Of a stretch of DNA of 46,685 nucleotides, positions 26,143-34,573 are shown in pieces; the stretch's first letter is position 1, and the number at the start of each line of letters is the position of its first letter. Source of the DNA: JAGPUQ01 sp947084925 (GTDB lineage Bacteria > Pseudomonadota > Gammaproteobacteria > Pseudomonadales > Porticoccaceae); the NCBI GenBank assembly GCA_947084925.1, contig CAMTUJ010000028.1, positions 1 to 46,685 of the forward strand. The letters are read 5' to 3'. The notes below the pieces were generated by a model. That model searched no databases. It had not been told where the DNA came from and was given only the letters and a program-made list of their open reading frames with translations. Made by a program: the position numbers and the translations under genes.

Positions 26143-26892
26143 TCAGCCCAGACACTGCAGATAGGCTGCCACGGCGCGGGACAGGCCCATGGCGAGGGCA
26201 TCCACGATCAGGGCGTGGCCGATGGAGACTTCGAGCAGTTGGGGCAGCGCGGCGGCAAAGCCGGGCAGATTGTCCAGATTGAGGTCGTGCCCGGCGTTGA
26301 CGCCGAGTCCGAGCGCGGCGGCGCGCGCCGCGGCCTGCCGATAGGGCAGGAGCGCGGCGCTCCCCGTGCCGTCCAGACAGGCGGCGGCGTAGGGGCCGGT
26401 ATAGAGTTCGATGCGCTCCGCGCCGAGGGCCGCGGCGCGCTCGATCTGGGCCGGGTCCGGGTCCATGAACAGGCTGACCCGCACCCCCCAGGCCCTGAGT
26501 TGCGCGATGACCGGCGCCAGCGCCGCGCCGTTGCGGGCGAGGTCGAAGCCGTGGTCGGAGGTGAGCTGACTCGCCCCGTCGGGCACCAGCGTGCACTGCC
26601 GCGGGCGGGTCTCCGCCACCAGGGCCAGCAGCCCGGGATAACCGCCGCTGGCGGGCGCAAAGGGATTGCCTTCGATATTGAATTCGCGACCCGGGTAAGT
26701 CGCTACCAGCGCGGCCAGGGCGCGCACGTCGTCGGGGCGGATATGGCGCTGGTCGGGGCGCGGATGCACGGTGATCCCCGCCGCCCCCGCCGCCAGGCAA
26801 ACCTTCCCGTGCGCCACCACATCGGGGTAGTTGCCGGGTCGGGAGTTGCGCAGCAGCGCGATCTTGTTCAGGTTGACGCTGAGGGCTGTCAC
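26143..26892 (-). CDS. pdxJ: Pyridoxine 5'-phosphate synthase
   Basis: Final step of de novo vitamin B6 synthesis, joining 3-amino-2-oxopropyl phosphate and deoxyxylulose phosphate. The 249-residue protein has normal length and the key residues: VNLNKIALLRNSR at the N-terminus, His43, Arg45 and His50 in HPRPDQRHI, Glu74 in NIEGNP, and VNAGHDLNLDN later. The start is a GTG, 7 bases after the cyclophilin stop. It is cotranscribed with the upstream cyclophilin and downstream methyltransferase. Confidence 0.95.
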   Translation of the reverse strand: MTALSVNLNKIALLRNSRPGNYPDVVAHGKVCLAAGAAGITVHPRPDQRHIRPDDVRALAALVATYPGREFNIEGNPFAPASGGYPGLLALVAETRPRQCTLVPDGASQLTSDHGFDLARNGAALAPVIAQLRAWGVRVSLFMDPDPAQIERAAALGAERIELYTGPYAAACLDGTGSAALLPYRQAAARAAALGLGVNAGHDLNLDNLPGFAAALPQLLEVSIGHALIVDALAMGLSRAVAAYLQCLG

Positions 26893-26899
26893 CGCCGCG

Positions 26900-27502
26900 C
26901 TAGATCCGCTTCGCCTTGATGATCAAAATGGGTTCGCGGGGTGCCTGGGCCAACGCGCCGCCTTTGTTGGTGGTCGGCGCCGCGCCGATGCGATCCAGCA
27001 CGTCTTCGCCCTGGACGATGTGGCCGAACACCGTGTAGCCGGGCGTGTCGCCTTTGGCGTCGAGGGAGTCGTTGTCCTTGAGGTTGAAATAGAACTGGGC
27101 GGAGGCGCTGTCCGGATCGGGTTTGCGCGCCATGGCGATGGTGCCGCGCGCATTGCGGAGACCGCCGACGGATTCGTTCTTCACGGTGGCGCGGGTCGGG
27201 CGCTCGCTGCCGTCCGCGGCGTAGCCGCCGCCCTGGGCGACGAATCCGGCGATAACGCGGTGGAACTGGAGGCCATCGTAGAAGCCGCTATCGACGTACT
27301 GGAGAAAGTTGGCCACCGTCGCCGGTGCGCGCTCCGCATCCAGTTCCACCCGCAGATCGCCGACGCTGGTGTGCAGCTCGACCACGGGCTTGTCAGCGGG
27401 GGCGGCGTTCGCCGTCGGGACGGCCACACCGAAGCTGGTCAACGCGATCAGCGCCAGGCTTTTCAGGAGCGGTCTTTTCTGAATAAAGGTCTTCAGTTCC
27501 AT
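26900..27502 (-). CDS. Periplasmic peptidyl-prolyl cis-trans isomerase (cyclophilin)
   Basis: Cyclophilin of 200 residues with a signal peptide (KSLALIALTSFGV then ANAA, cleavage near residue 34), so it acts in the periplasm on proline bonds during folding. Catalytic-type stretches are visible: FLQYVDSGFYDGLQFHRVI, GFVAQGGG, GTIAMARKPDPDSASAQFYFNL and FGHIVQGEDVLDRI. It overlaps the end of the upstream SH3 gene by 10 bases and is followed closely by pdxJ. Confidence 0.93.
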   Translation of the reverse strand: MELKTFIQKRPLLKSLALIALTSFGVAVPTANAAPADKPVVELHTSVGDLRVELDAERAPATVANFLQYVDSGFYDGLQFHRVIAGFVAQGGGYAADGSERPTRATVKNESVGGLRNARGTIAMARKPDPDSASAQFYFNLKDNDSLDAKGDTPGYTVFGHIVQGEDVLDRIGAAPTTNKGGALAQAPREPILIIKAKRI

Positions 27503-28209
27503 TCGGAGTATCCCCGTCGTTTCGGTTTGAGCAGTGGCAGAACCATGCCCAGAAAAGCGCCCAGTGCCACCAGCAATCCGCCGAAGATGAACCAGCGCTG
27601 GATATCGTTGCTCTGGAGCTCTTCCTTGGTGGCGTGGAGCACATCGATTTCGGATTGCAGGATTTTGTTGCGCGTCAGGAGCGCCTGATTTTGCGCGTAC
27701 AGATCGCTGGTGTCGGCGGCATCGCCAGTCGCCAGCGGATTGCTCCCGGGCGCCACCGATGCCGGCATCGCTGCGCCGTCGGTGGTCGCCGTCGGATCGT
27801 TCTGACCCAGTCTCAGGTTTTCAGCCTGCAGGCGCTGGACCTCCTCGCGCAGGGCGGCGAGCTGTTCCCGCGCGATGGGTTGCGACGCGAGATAACGGCT
27901 CGGCAGCCAGCCGGCGACGCCTTCGGCCGCTTCGACCCGGGTCCAGCCGTCGGCTGTTTCCAGCACATTCACCGACGCGCCGGAGCGCATCCCCTGGCGG
28001 ATGATGCGACAACTGCTGCAGGGTGTTTCCCGCAGGGGCACCACGATCTCATCGATGATGTAAGCGGTGTCCGCGCGCGCCAGACCGGGGGTCAGGGCGG
28101 CGGCGCAGAGCAGGCCGCTCGCGATGAAGAGGCGGCCCGGACGCGGAAAATCCGGGTGGTAAAAGCCCGGTAGACGAAAGCCCGAACGGCGAACGGTTGC
28201 GGTTGGCAT
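27493..28209 (-). CDS. SH3-domain membrane protein (YgiM/TIGR04211 type)
   Basis: A 238-residue protein with an N-terminal signal sequence (RLFIASGLLCAAALTPGLARA), a bacterial SH3 domain (about 46-110, YIIDEIVVPLRE to GWLPSRYLASQP), a coiled-coil stretch with a Ser/Ala/Thr linker (about 112-200) and one C-terminal membrane helix (FIFGGLLVALGAFLGMVLPLL) ending in basic residues. This is the known layout of the family; the role is thought to be in the cell envelope but is not established. Its start overlaps the YciI stop. Confidence 0.85.
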   Translation of the reverse strand: MPTATVRRSGFRLPGFYHPDFPRPGRLFIASGLLCAAALTPGLARADTAYIIDEIVVPLRETPCSSCRIIRQGMRSGASVNVLETADGWTRVEAAEGVAGWLPSRYLASQPIAREQLAALREEVQRLQAENLRLGQNDPTATTDGAAMPASVAPGSNPLATGDAADTSDLYAQNQALLTRNKILQSEIDVLHATKEELQSNDIQRWFIFGGLLVALGAFLGMVLPLLKPKRRGYSEWN

Positions 28210-28508
28210 CAGGGCAAAACTCGCTTGAAAGGTTTGACGGTCACCGAAGCGTAGACGCCCGCGGTGATATAGGGGTCATCGGCACCCCAGGCCTGCGCGG
28301 CGGCGAGCGAGGCGAATTCGGCGATCACGATGCTGCCGGTAAACCCGGCGGCGCCCGGGTTGTCCGCGTCGACCGCCGGAGTCGGCCCCGCCACCAGCAA
28401 CCGGCCGGCCGCCTTGAGCGCTTCCAGTCGCGCCCGGTGCGCGGGGCGAGCCTGGAGCCGGGCGGTCAGGCTGTCGGGGATGTCCTCGCAGATGAACACG
28501 TACCACAT
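28209..28508 (-). CDS. YciI family protein
   Basis: A 99-residue ferredoxin-like-fold protein. The conserved His-Asp-type core is visible in RPAHRARLEALKAAGRLLVAGP and the tail DDPYITAGVYASVTVKPF. The family is widespread with no firm function. The ATG overlaps nothing upstream, while its stop shares bases with the start of the SH3 gene, so these are coupled. It lies next to a membrane protein and a YciO-like gene, recalling the yci cluster of enterobacteria. Confidence 0.9.
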   Translation of the reverse strand: MWYVFICEDIPDSLTARLQARPAHRARLEALKAAGRLLVAGPTPAVDADNPGAAGFTGSIVIAEFASLAAAQAWGADDPYITAGVYASVTVKPFKRVLP

Positions 28509-28520
28509 GGATGGCGGGGC

Positions 28521-29243
28521 TCAACGCTGTGCCGGACCGGACTGCGTCCGCAGGAGATCCTCGAACGTCAGGCCGGTCAGTCGCGTGATGCAGCGAAACA
28601 GGTAGAACAGCGCGCCCATCATGACCAGCGTGGCGGGGAGCGCGATCATGGGATAGCTCAACGCGGTCAGCCGCCCCAGTTGCTCGTTGTATTCGAGACT
28701 GCCGGCGGTGGCCGTGACCACCGCGGTGGCCAGCGCGTAATTGAGCGCGGAGGAAAGAAAAAACGAACTCGCCACGATCCAGGTCGCCCGCGCCAGCGCG
28801 CGTTCGAAGGATGCGACTTCGCCCCGGCTCGTCAGTTCGGTGTGGATGCGCGCGGTATCCAGCACGGCGTCGTTGAGCAACAGGCTGCGCACCAGCGGCC
28901 AGCGGGTCTTCAGGGACAGCACGATGCCGATGCCGAGAAGTCCGGGTACGGCGGCTTCCTTGAGCGCCAGATAGTGCGGTGGCAGCGCCAGCAGGCTGAT
29001 GCCGCCGGTCAGAGACACGCTGATCACGCCAATGATCGAGAACAGGTTGAATTTCCGGCGGCGGGAAAAATCCCAGACGCCATAGCCGATGGGAAAGGCG
29101 AGCGCCACGATCAGTCCCCAGGTGGTGCCCAGGGCATTGGGGCCGCTCAACTTCATCAGTACCAACGAGGGCGCGACGATATTCAGCCCGAGATTGAGTA
29201 ACAGGCTTTCGCGCGGTGGCGCGGGTACGGTCGTCGCGGTCAT
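28521..29243 (-). CDS. Membrane protein, VC0807-like
   Basis: A 240-residue integral membrane protein with about six helices (for example NLGLNIVAPSLVLMKL, LFSIIGVISVSLTGGISLL and LPATLVMMGALFYLFR). It resembles the uncharacterised VC0807 family and takes the genomic place that yciB (septation protein A) has near yciI in some gammaproteobacteria, but I do not see YciB itself. Function unknown. Twelve bases separate it from the downstream YciI gene. Confidence 0.7.
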   Translation of the reverse strand: MTATTVPAPPRESLLLNLGLNIVAPSLVLMKLSGPNALGTTWGLIVALAFPIGYGVWDFSRRRKFNLFSIIGVISVSLTGGISLLALPPHYLALKEAAVPGLLGIGIVLSLKTRWPLVRSLLLNDAVLDTARIHTELTSRGEVASFERALARATWIVASSFFLSSALNYALATAVVTATAGSLEYNEQLGRLTALSYPMIALPATLVMMGALFYLFRCITRLTGLTFEDLLRTQSGPAQR

Positions 29244-29386
29244 GGGGAAACGGGGTCCGGAAAGCGGTGGATTCTACCGGTTTGGCGCGTCGGGGCACAG
29301 GCGTTGCAGTGCGCCAACTCGCATTTTTCCGGGGCGGGTCCTATAGTGCCGCGCAGCCACCGGCGTGCCCGGCATCGGACAGAATC

Positions 29387-30013
29387 ATGGTCGAAACCCT
29401 GCATATCCACCCCGAAAACCCGCAGGCGCGCCTGCTGGGCAAGGTGGCGGACATCGTACGCAACGGCGGTCTGGTGGCGTATCCCACCGATTCGGCCTAC
29501 GCGCTTGGCTGCCATCTCGGCGACAAGGACGCGGTGGATCGCATCCGCCGCATTCGCGAACTCGACAAGAATCACAATTTCACCCTCGTGTGCCGGGATC
29601 TGTCCGAGTTGGGCAACTATGCCAAGGTGGACAATCAGGTTTTTCGTCTGCTCAAGGCGAACACGCCGGGACCTTACACGTTCATCCTCAACGCCACCTC
29701 GGAAGTTCCACGCCGGCTGATGCACCCCAAGCGCAAGACCATCGGGCTGCGCGTGCCGGATAACGCCATCACCCAGGGCTTGCTGGCCGAACTGGGCGAG
29801 CCCCTGATGAGCGTCACGCTGATTCTGCCGGGCGACGAATACCCGTTATCCGACCCGGACGACATCCGGGATCGGCTGGGTACGCGGATCGATGCCCTGG
29901 TCGACGGCGGTTACGGTTCGCTGGAACCCACCACCGTGATCGATCTGAGCGGCGCCGAGCCCCGGCTGCTGCGGCGCGGCATGGGCGATCCGGAGCCGTT
30001 CGGCTGCGCCTGA
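29387..30013 (+). CDS. YciO/YrdC-Sua5 family protein
   Basis: A 208-residue protein of the L-threonylcarbamoyladenylate synthase superfamily, of the YciO branch rather than TsaC. Typical sequences are GGLVAYPTDSAYALGCHLGD near 28-47, the FTLVCRDLSELGNYAKV block, GPYTFILNATSEVPRR and TIGLRVPDN. The ATG at 29387 begins the family sequence; upstream frame is open but uncharacteristic. Members bind ATP-like substrates and RNA; whether YciO makes t6A in vivo is uncertain. Confidence 0.9.
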   Translation: MVETLHIHPENPQARLLGKVADIVRNGGLVAYPTDSAYALGCHLGDKDAVDRIRRIRELDKNHNFTLVCRDLSELGNYAKVDNQVFRLLKANTPGPYTFILNATSEVPRRLMHPKRKTIGLRVPDNAITQGLLAELGEPLMSVTLILPGDEYPLSDPDDIRDRLGTRIDALVDGGYGSLEPTTVIDLSGAEPRLLRRGMGDPEPFGCA

Positions 30014-30048
30014 TGCGGGCCGCGGTCACCGCAGCCCGGGCAGCGCCC

Positions 30049-30067
30049 TATAATGGCCGCGCCATTA
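30049..30067 (+). promoter_or_regulatory. -10-like TATAAT inside a palindrome, before scpA
   Basis: TATAAT at 30049-30054 overlaps a perfect 7-bp inverted repeat, TAATGGC-CGC-GCCATTA (30051-30067), 28 bases before the scpA start. No good -35 box is evident. The overlap suggests a promoter controlled by a dimeric repressor, or simply a hairpin in the leader. Confidence 0.4.
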
Positions 30068-30094
30068 CGGCCATCCATGGTTACCGGAGATTCG

Positions 30095-30940
30095 ATGAGC
30101 ACAGCGGACCCCCTGGCACAGCCCGCGGTCGCGACGCCGCCCCAGGCGCCCCGCCAGGAGGAACTGCCGTTCGCCATCGTGCTCGGCGAGCGGATGACGC
30201 AGTTGCCGGCGGATCTCTATATCCCGCCGGATGCGCTCGAAGTCGTACTTGAGACTTTTGAAGGTCCGCTCGACCTGCTGCTGTACCTGATCCGGCGCCG
30301 CAATCTCGACATCCTGCTGGTGAACGTCGCGGAGATCACCCGCCAGTACATCGAATACATCGGCATGATGGAGGCGCTGCGCTTCGAGCTGGCCGCCGAG
30401 TATCTGGTGATGGCGGCGATGCTGGCGGAGATCAAGTCCCGCATGCTGCTGCCCCGTCAGGCCGAGACCATCGAGGAGGACGACCCCCGCGCCGAACTGA
30501 TTCGCCGGCTGCAGGAATACGAGCGCTTCAAGGAGGCCGCCGAGGCGCTGGATCTGCTCCCGCGCGTCGAGCGGGACATTTTCCCGGCAACGCTGCCGGC
30601 ACCGGATGGCCCGCGTCAGCGCCCGCATCCCCCGGTGGAGTTGCGCGAGTTGCTGGTCGCGCTCGCCGGCGTGATGCAACGGGCGCGGCTTCAGGAACAC
30701 CACCATATCCGTTTCGAGCCGCTGTCCACCCGCGCCCGCATGGCGGAAATCCTGGATCGTCTGCGCACCGACGCGTTCGTGCCTTTTGTCGCGCTGTTCC
30801 GGCTCGCGGAGGGACGCCGGGGCGTGGTGGTCACCTTTCTCGCGATCATGGAGCTGGTCAAGGAATCCCTGATCGAAATCGTCCAGGCCGAACCCTACGG
30901 CCCTATTCATGTTGCCGGGAGATCCACCGATGGAAGCTGA
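30095..30940 (+). CDS. scpA: Segregation and condensation protein A (ScpA)
   Basis: Kleisin subunit of bacterial condensin that bridges the SMC heads (smc at 16884-20396). The 281-residue protein has the conserved LETFEGPLDLLLYLIRRRNLDIL, the helix block YLVMAAMLAEIKSRMLLP and a C-terminal winged-helix (about 225-270). The ATG at 30095 follows CCGGAG; an in-frame ATG at 30053 is possible. ScpB overlaps its end by 11 bases. Confidence 0.95.
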   Translation: MSTADPLAQPAVATPPQAPRQEELPFAIVLGERMTQLPADLYIPPDALEVVLETFEGPLDLLLYLIRRRNLDILLVNVAEITRQYIEYIGMMEALRFELAAEYLVMAAMLAEIKSRMLLPRQAETIEEDDPRAELIRRLQEYERFKEAAEALDLLPRVERDIFPATLPAPDGPRQRPHPPVELRELLVALAGVMQRARLQEHHHIRFEPLSTRARMAEILDRLRTDAFVPFVALFRLAEGRRGVVVTFLAIMELVKESLIEIVQAEPYGPIHVAGRSTDGS

Positions 30941-31598
30941 ACGCTTGCGCATGATCATCGAAGGCGCACTGCTGGCAGCCGGGCGGCCCCTCGATCTGGC
31001 CCAGCTGGATGCGCTGTTCGACCCGCTGGAACAGCCCGGCCACGCTGCCATTCGGGCGGCGCTCGACACCATCGCCGCCGCCAGCGCCGAACGCGCCTGG
31101 GAGTTGCGCCAGACCGCGAGCGGCTATCGGCTCCAGGTGCGCGCCGAGCTGGCGCCCTGGATCGGCCGGCTGTGGGAGGAAAAACCCCGGCGCTATTCGC
31201 GCTCGTTCCTCGAAACCCTGGTGCTTATCGCCTACCGCCAGCCGGTGACGCGGGGCGACATCGAAGCCGTGCGCGGCGTTGCCGTCAGTTCGGACACCAT
31301 CAAAATCCTGCAAGAGCGCGAGTGGATCCGCGTCGTCGGACATCGTGATGTCCCGGGTCGGCCGGCGCTCTATGCCACCACCCGGCAGTTTCTGGACTAT
31401 TTCAATCTGGAGAGTCTGGAGCAGCTGCCGCCCCTCAGCGAACTCAAGGATTTCGAGCTGCTGGAACCCCAACTGGAGCTGGCCACCGCGGCCGCGACCG
31501 CGTCCCCCGAGACCGATCCGGCCTCTGTCGAAGCGCCCCTTGCCGATTCACTCGCCGCGGATCAGCTATCCGCCCCTGCAACGGCACCCACACCATGA
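30930..31598 (+). CDS. scpB: Segregation and condensation protein B (ScpB)
   Basis: Winged-helix partner that dimerises on ScpA in the condensin complex. The 222-residue protein contains the family core LETLVLIAYRQPVTRGDIEAVRGV and GRPALYATTRQFLDYF, followed by an Ala/Pro/Thr-rich tail. The ATG at 30930 follows GGGAG and overlaps the scpA end by 11 bases; rluB overlaps its own stop by 4 bases. This is the conserved scpA-scpB-rluB operon. Confidence 0.95.
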   Translation: MEAERLRMIIEGALLAAGRPLDLAQLDALFDPLEQPGHAAIRAALDTIAAASAERAWELRQTASGYRLQVRAELAPWIGRLWEEKPRRYSRSFLETLVLIAYRQPVTRGDIEAVRGVAVSSDTIKILQEREWIRVVGHRDVPGRPALYATTRQFLDYFNLESLEQLPPLSELKDFELLEPQLELATAAATASPETDPASVEAPLADSLAADQLSAPATAPTP

Positions 31599-32428
31599 CC
31601 GAAAAAATTCAGAAGTTGCTCGCCAATGCCGGACTGGGTTCGCGCCGGGAGATCGAAGGCTGGATCAGCGGCGGCCGGGTCACGGTCGACGGCAAGGTCG
31701 CCGGCATCGGTGAGCGCGCCACCGCGACCGCCGTCATCTGCGTCGATGGTCGGCGCGTCGCGCTCGCGGAAACCGCCGCGCCCCGGGTGCTGGTTTACAA
31801 CAAGCCCGAAGGCGAGATCAGCACCCGCTCCGATCCGAAAGCGCGGGCCACGGTGTTTGGCGCGCTGCCCGGGCTCAAGACCGGGCGCTGGGTCGCGGTC
31901 GGGCGCCTGGACGTCAACACCAGCGGTCTGTTGCTGTTCACCAACGATGGCGAGCTCGCCAACCGCCTGATGCATCCGGCGACCGGAATCGATCGCGAAT
32001 ACCGGGTGCGGGTGCGCGGCGAAGTGACCGACGAAATGATCGCGCGCCTCGGCGCCGGGGTCGAGCTGGACGACGGCCCCGCGCGCTTCGAGCGCATCGT
32101 GCCGGGCGGCGGCGAGAACGCCAATCGCTGGTTTTCGGTGATTGTGCGCGAAGGGCGCAACCGCGAGGTGGGGCGCCTGTGGGAGTCCCAGGGCTGCACC
32201 GTGAGCCGGCTCAAGCGGGTCCGCTACGGACCCGTGGTGCTGCCGTCGTGGATTCGCCTCGGGCAATGGGCCGATCTGCCGCCCGGTCAGATCGCCGGCC
32301 TGTACAAGGCGGCGGGGCTGGAGCGCGAGGTGGCACCCCTGGTGCCCCACGAACTTCAGCACCGCGAGCGCCAGGAGCGCCGGTTGCGGGCGGGCGGCGG
32401 GCGCCGGGGGCAGTCCCGCAAACATTAG
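31595..32428 (+). CDS. rluB: 23S rRNA pseudouridine synthase B (RluB family)
   Basis: Converts a uridine of 23S rRNA helix 80 (U2605 in E. coli) to pseudouridine. The 277-residue protein has an N-terminal S4 RNA-binding domain (about 3-50, with LANAGLGSRREIEGWI) and the RsuA-family catalytic motif GRLDVNTSGLLLFTNDG (103-119, catalytic Asp106). The basic, Arg/Gly-rich C-terminus is usual. RluB is preferred over RluE/RluF/RsuA because of the scpAB neighbourhood. Confidence 0.92.
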   Translation: MTEKIQKLLANAGLGSRREIEGWISGGRVTVDGKVAGIGERATATAVICVDGRRVALAETAAPRVLVYNKPEGEISTRSDPKARATVFGALPGLKTGRWVAVGRLDVNTSGLLLFTNDGELANRLMHPATGIDREYRVRVRGEVTDEMIARLGAGVELDDGPARFERIVPGGGENANRWFSVIVREGRNREVGRLWESQGCTVSRLKRVRYGPVVLPSWIRLGQWADLPPGQIAGLYKAAGLEREVAPLVPHELQHRERQERRLRAGGGRRGQSRKH

Positions 32429-32429
32429 G

Positions 32430-32480
32430 AACACGTTGAATAACGGTTACGCCCGCGTCCGTGGGCATACCGGTTGTGTT
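32430..32480. terminator. Possible bidirectional hairpin between rluB and the PNPOx-like gene
   Basis: Nested inverted segments AACAC/GTGTT, CGGT/ACCG and GCCC/GGGC (32430-32480) can form an interrupted stem between two converging genes. There is no clean T-run, so terminator function is a guess. Confidence 0.3.
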
Positions 32481-32490
32481 CAGAGCATCC

Positions 32491-33147
32491 CTAACCCTCG
32501 CCGCGCTGCACTTTCGCCGCCCATTCCTCCATGGTCAGGGTGCCGCCCTGGGCGGCGGTTTTGCCGGCGTCCCGGGGCGCGAGCGCGTCCTGCAGAAAAT
32601 CGATGCGCTTCCACTCCGCGTAGGGCGTCTCGCAATCCGTGCGCGGCACATGGCGGGAGAGCGCTTCCTTGCGGTATTTGTGGATATAGCGCGGGCAGTT
32701 GATCCAGGTCTGGGACACGGCGACGCGGACGATCAGGTCCGCCTCCCGGTACTCCGCGAGCAGCGGATCGTCGGCGCGCACCGACGCCGTGCCCTGAATG
32801 CGCATGCGGAACGGTTGCTCGAAATCCATCAGCAGCAGACCGACCTGGGCATTGCCCGCGATGTTGCCCATCGAGAAGAACATGCCGTTGCCGTCGTAGC
32901 TGGGGAAGGCGAGGGTGCGGTCGTCCAGCACTTTCATGAAGCCCGGGTCGCCGCCCTTGTAGGACACCGTGGGGCGGCCCTGGTGATCCACCGTGGACAG
33001 GAAAAACATGTCGCGGGACGCAATGAAGGCTTTGCCCTGCTCCGACAGTTGATCGCTGACGATGGTCTGTTCGATGCGATCCGCCATCTTGCGGGTTTGA
33101 AACTGGTCCTGCAGCGCGCGGTGCTGGTCGCCGTAGAGTTCGCTCAT
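32491..33147 (-). CDS. Pyridoxamine 5'-phosphate oxidase-family flavoprotein
   Basis: A 218-residue split-barrel FMN-binding protein. SRDMFFLSTVDHQGRPTVSYKGGDPGF (quoted in parts: residues about 44-70) and the MFFSMGNIAGNAQVGLLLMDF strand are typical of the general PNPOx-like family, and RMRIQGTASV follows. It is not the biosynthetic PdxH. Such proteins reduce diverse substrates with F420 or FMN, or bind flavin. The ATG follows GGGAGG. It is divergent from an MFS carrier gene at 33302 with a 154-base shared leader. Confidence 0.85.
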   Translation of the reverse strand: MSELYGDQHRALQDQFQTRKMADRIEQTIVSDQLSEQGKAFIASRDMFFLSTVDHQGRPTVSYKGGDPGFMKVLDDRTLAFPSYDGNGMFFSMGNIAGNAQVGLLLMDFEQPFRMRIQGTASVRADDPLLAEYREADLIVRVAVSQTWINCPRYIHKYRKEALSRHVPRTDCETPYAEWKRIDFLQDALAPRDAGKTAAQGGTLTMEEWAAKVQRGEG

Positions 33148-33301
33148 GATTTCCTCCCGCTGATGGCCTCTGGCAAGGGTACCCTGAAAAGCCGTTGAGT
33201 CATGCGATGGCCGGCGCGTGTGCTGCGCCGGGCGGGCTTTTGTGCTGCAATCATCGCGGCCGACCGACCGGCAGGTTACAACAATAAAAACAGGAGCGGA
33301 C

Positions 33302-34573
33302 ATGTCCCAAGCGTGGCGGATTCTGGCCGCGGCCTGCGTGATCTACTTTCTCAACGTGGGCGCGATCTACTACGGCCTGTCGGTGGTGCTGAAACCGCTG
33401 ATCGAAACCATGGGCTGGACCCGCGCCCAGGGCACGTCTGGCATCACCGTGTTCATGCTCTCCATGGGGCTCCTGGGGCCAGTGGTCGCCGCTCTCATCG
33501 AGCGCGTCGATATCCGCAATACGGTGCTGATAGGCGCCGCGGCCGTCGTGCTGGGAGCGGTTACCGGCTATTTCACCCAGGGGTTGGCGCAGTTCTATCT
33601 CGCCCTTGCGCTGCTGGGTTTCGGCGCTACCGCCGCGACCTTTATCCCCATGAGTCAATTGATCGCCCGCTGGTTCTCGCAGCGCCGCGGCCTGGGTCTG
33701 GGGATACTCATCACCTCCGCCGGACTGGGCGCCTTCATCATGACGCCCTTTTTCGCCCTGGTGCTGGAACGCACGGGGGACTGGCGGATGCTGTTCGCGA
33801 TCATGGGCGCGACCGCGCCCCTCACCGTCGCACTGACGTTGCTGGTGCTGCGCAACCAGCCGCCGTTCACACTGGATGCGGCAGGCGAGAGCGCGGCCCC
33901 GATGGCGGCGCCCAAGGCCAGGGTCTATCAGTCCAGGCTGGACTGGGATCTGATGGCGGCGCTGCGCACCCGGGCGCTCTGGGTCATCGTCGCGGCGTTC
34001 GGCATGGGTGTGCTCGGCCTCAACCTGGTGAACAGCCAGGCCATTCTCCATCTCACCGATCAGGGCATCGGCACCGTGCTGGCCGGGGCCGCCATCGGGA
34101 CCATGGGGTTGCTCAGCGTCGCCGGACGCCTCGGTGGCGGTATTCTTGGCGACCGGGTGGAGCCGCGCTTTTTGCTGGCCTTCGGACTCCTGTGCCAGGC
34201 CGCCGGAATGCTGGTGCTGCTGATCACCGACCGCGACGCCCTGGTGTATGTTTTTGCGCTGTTGTTCGGGGTCGGGTTCGGCCTGGGGATCGTCACCGGG
34301 CCGCTGATGCTGGCCAACTACTTCGGTGTCGGCAGTTTTGCCCGCATCAATGCCGCCACCGGGGTCATCACCATGGGGCTCACCGCCTTCGGCCCCACCA
34401 TTGCCGGTCACGCCAGTGACGTTCTGGGCAGTTACACCCTGGTGTTCGGCGCCTTCTCCGCGCTGGCAATCATGCTGGCCGTTCCCCTGGTGTTCCTGAA
34501 GCCGCCGGCGCCGCCGGCATCCCCCGAGTCGCGCAAGGATGTCGGTTCAGCGCCGCTCCCAGGCGTCGCGTAG
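33302..34573 (+). CDS. MFS transporter (OFA/monocarboxylate-like)
   Basis: A 423-residue major facilitator with about twelve helices, beginning WRILAAACVIYFLNVGAIYYGLSVV. The ARWFSQRRGLGLGI stretch after helix 4 and the second-half loop AGRLGGGILGDRVEPR are shared with oxalate/formate antiporter and monocarboxylate carriers, so an organic-acid substrate is a reasonable guess. The ATG follows AGGAG. Its end overlaps the convergent CoA-transferase-like gene by 27 bases. Confidence 0.85.
   Translation: MSQAWRILAAACVIYFLNVGAIYYGLSVVLKPLIETMGWTRAQGTSGITVFMLSMGLLGPVVAALIERVDIRNTVLIGAAAVVLGAVTGYFTQGLAQFYLALALLGFGATAATFIPMSQLIARWFSQRRGLGLGILITSAGLGAFIMTPFFALVLERTGDWRMLFAIMGATAPLTVALTLLVLRNQPPFTLDAAGESAAPMAAPKARVYQSRLDWDLMAALRTRALWVIVAAFGMGVLGLNLVNSQAILHLTDQGIGTVLAGAAIGTMGLLSVAGRLGGGILGDRVEPRFLLAFGLLCQAAGMLVLLITDRDALVYVFALLFGVGFGLGIVTGPLMLANYFGVGSFARINAATGVITMGLTAFGPTIAGHASDVLGSYTLVFGAFSALAIMLAVPLVFLKPPAPPASPESRKDVGSAPLPGVA

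Noticed and set aside
33251..34411. 386-codon open frame on the minus strand
   Set aside because: Shadow of the MFS gene; composition is His/Gln/Gly-rich noise.
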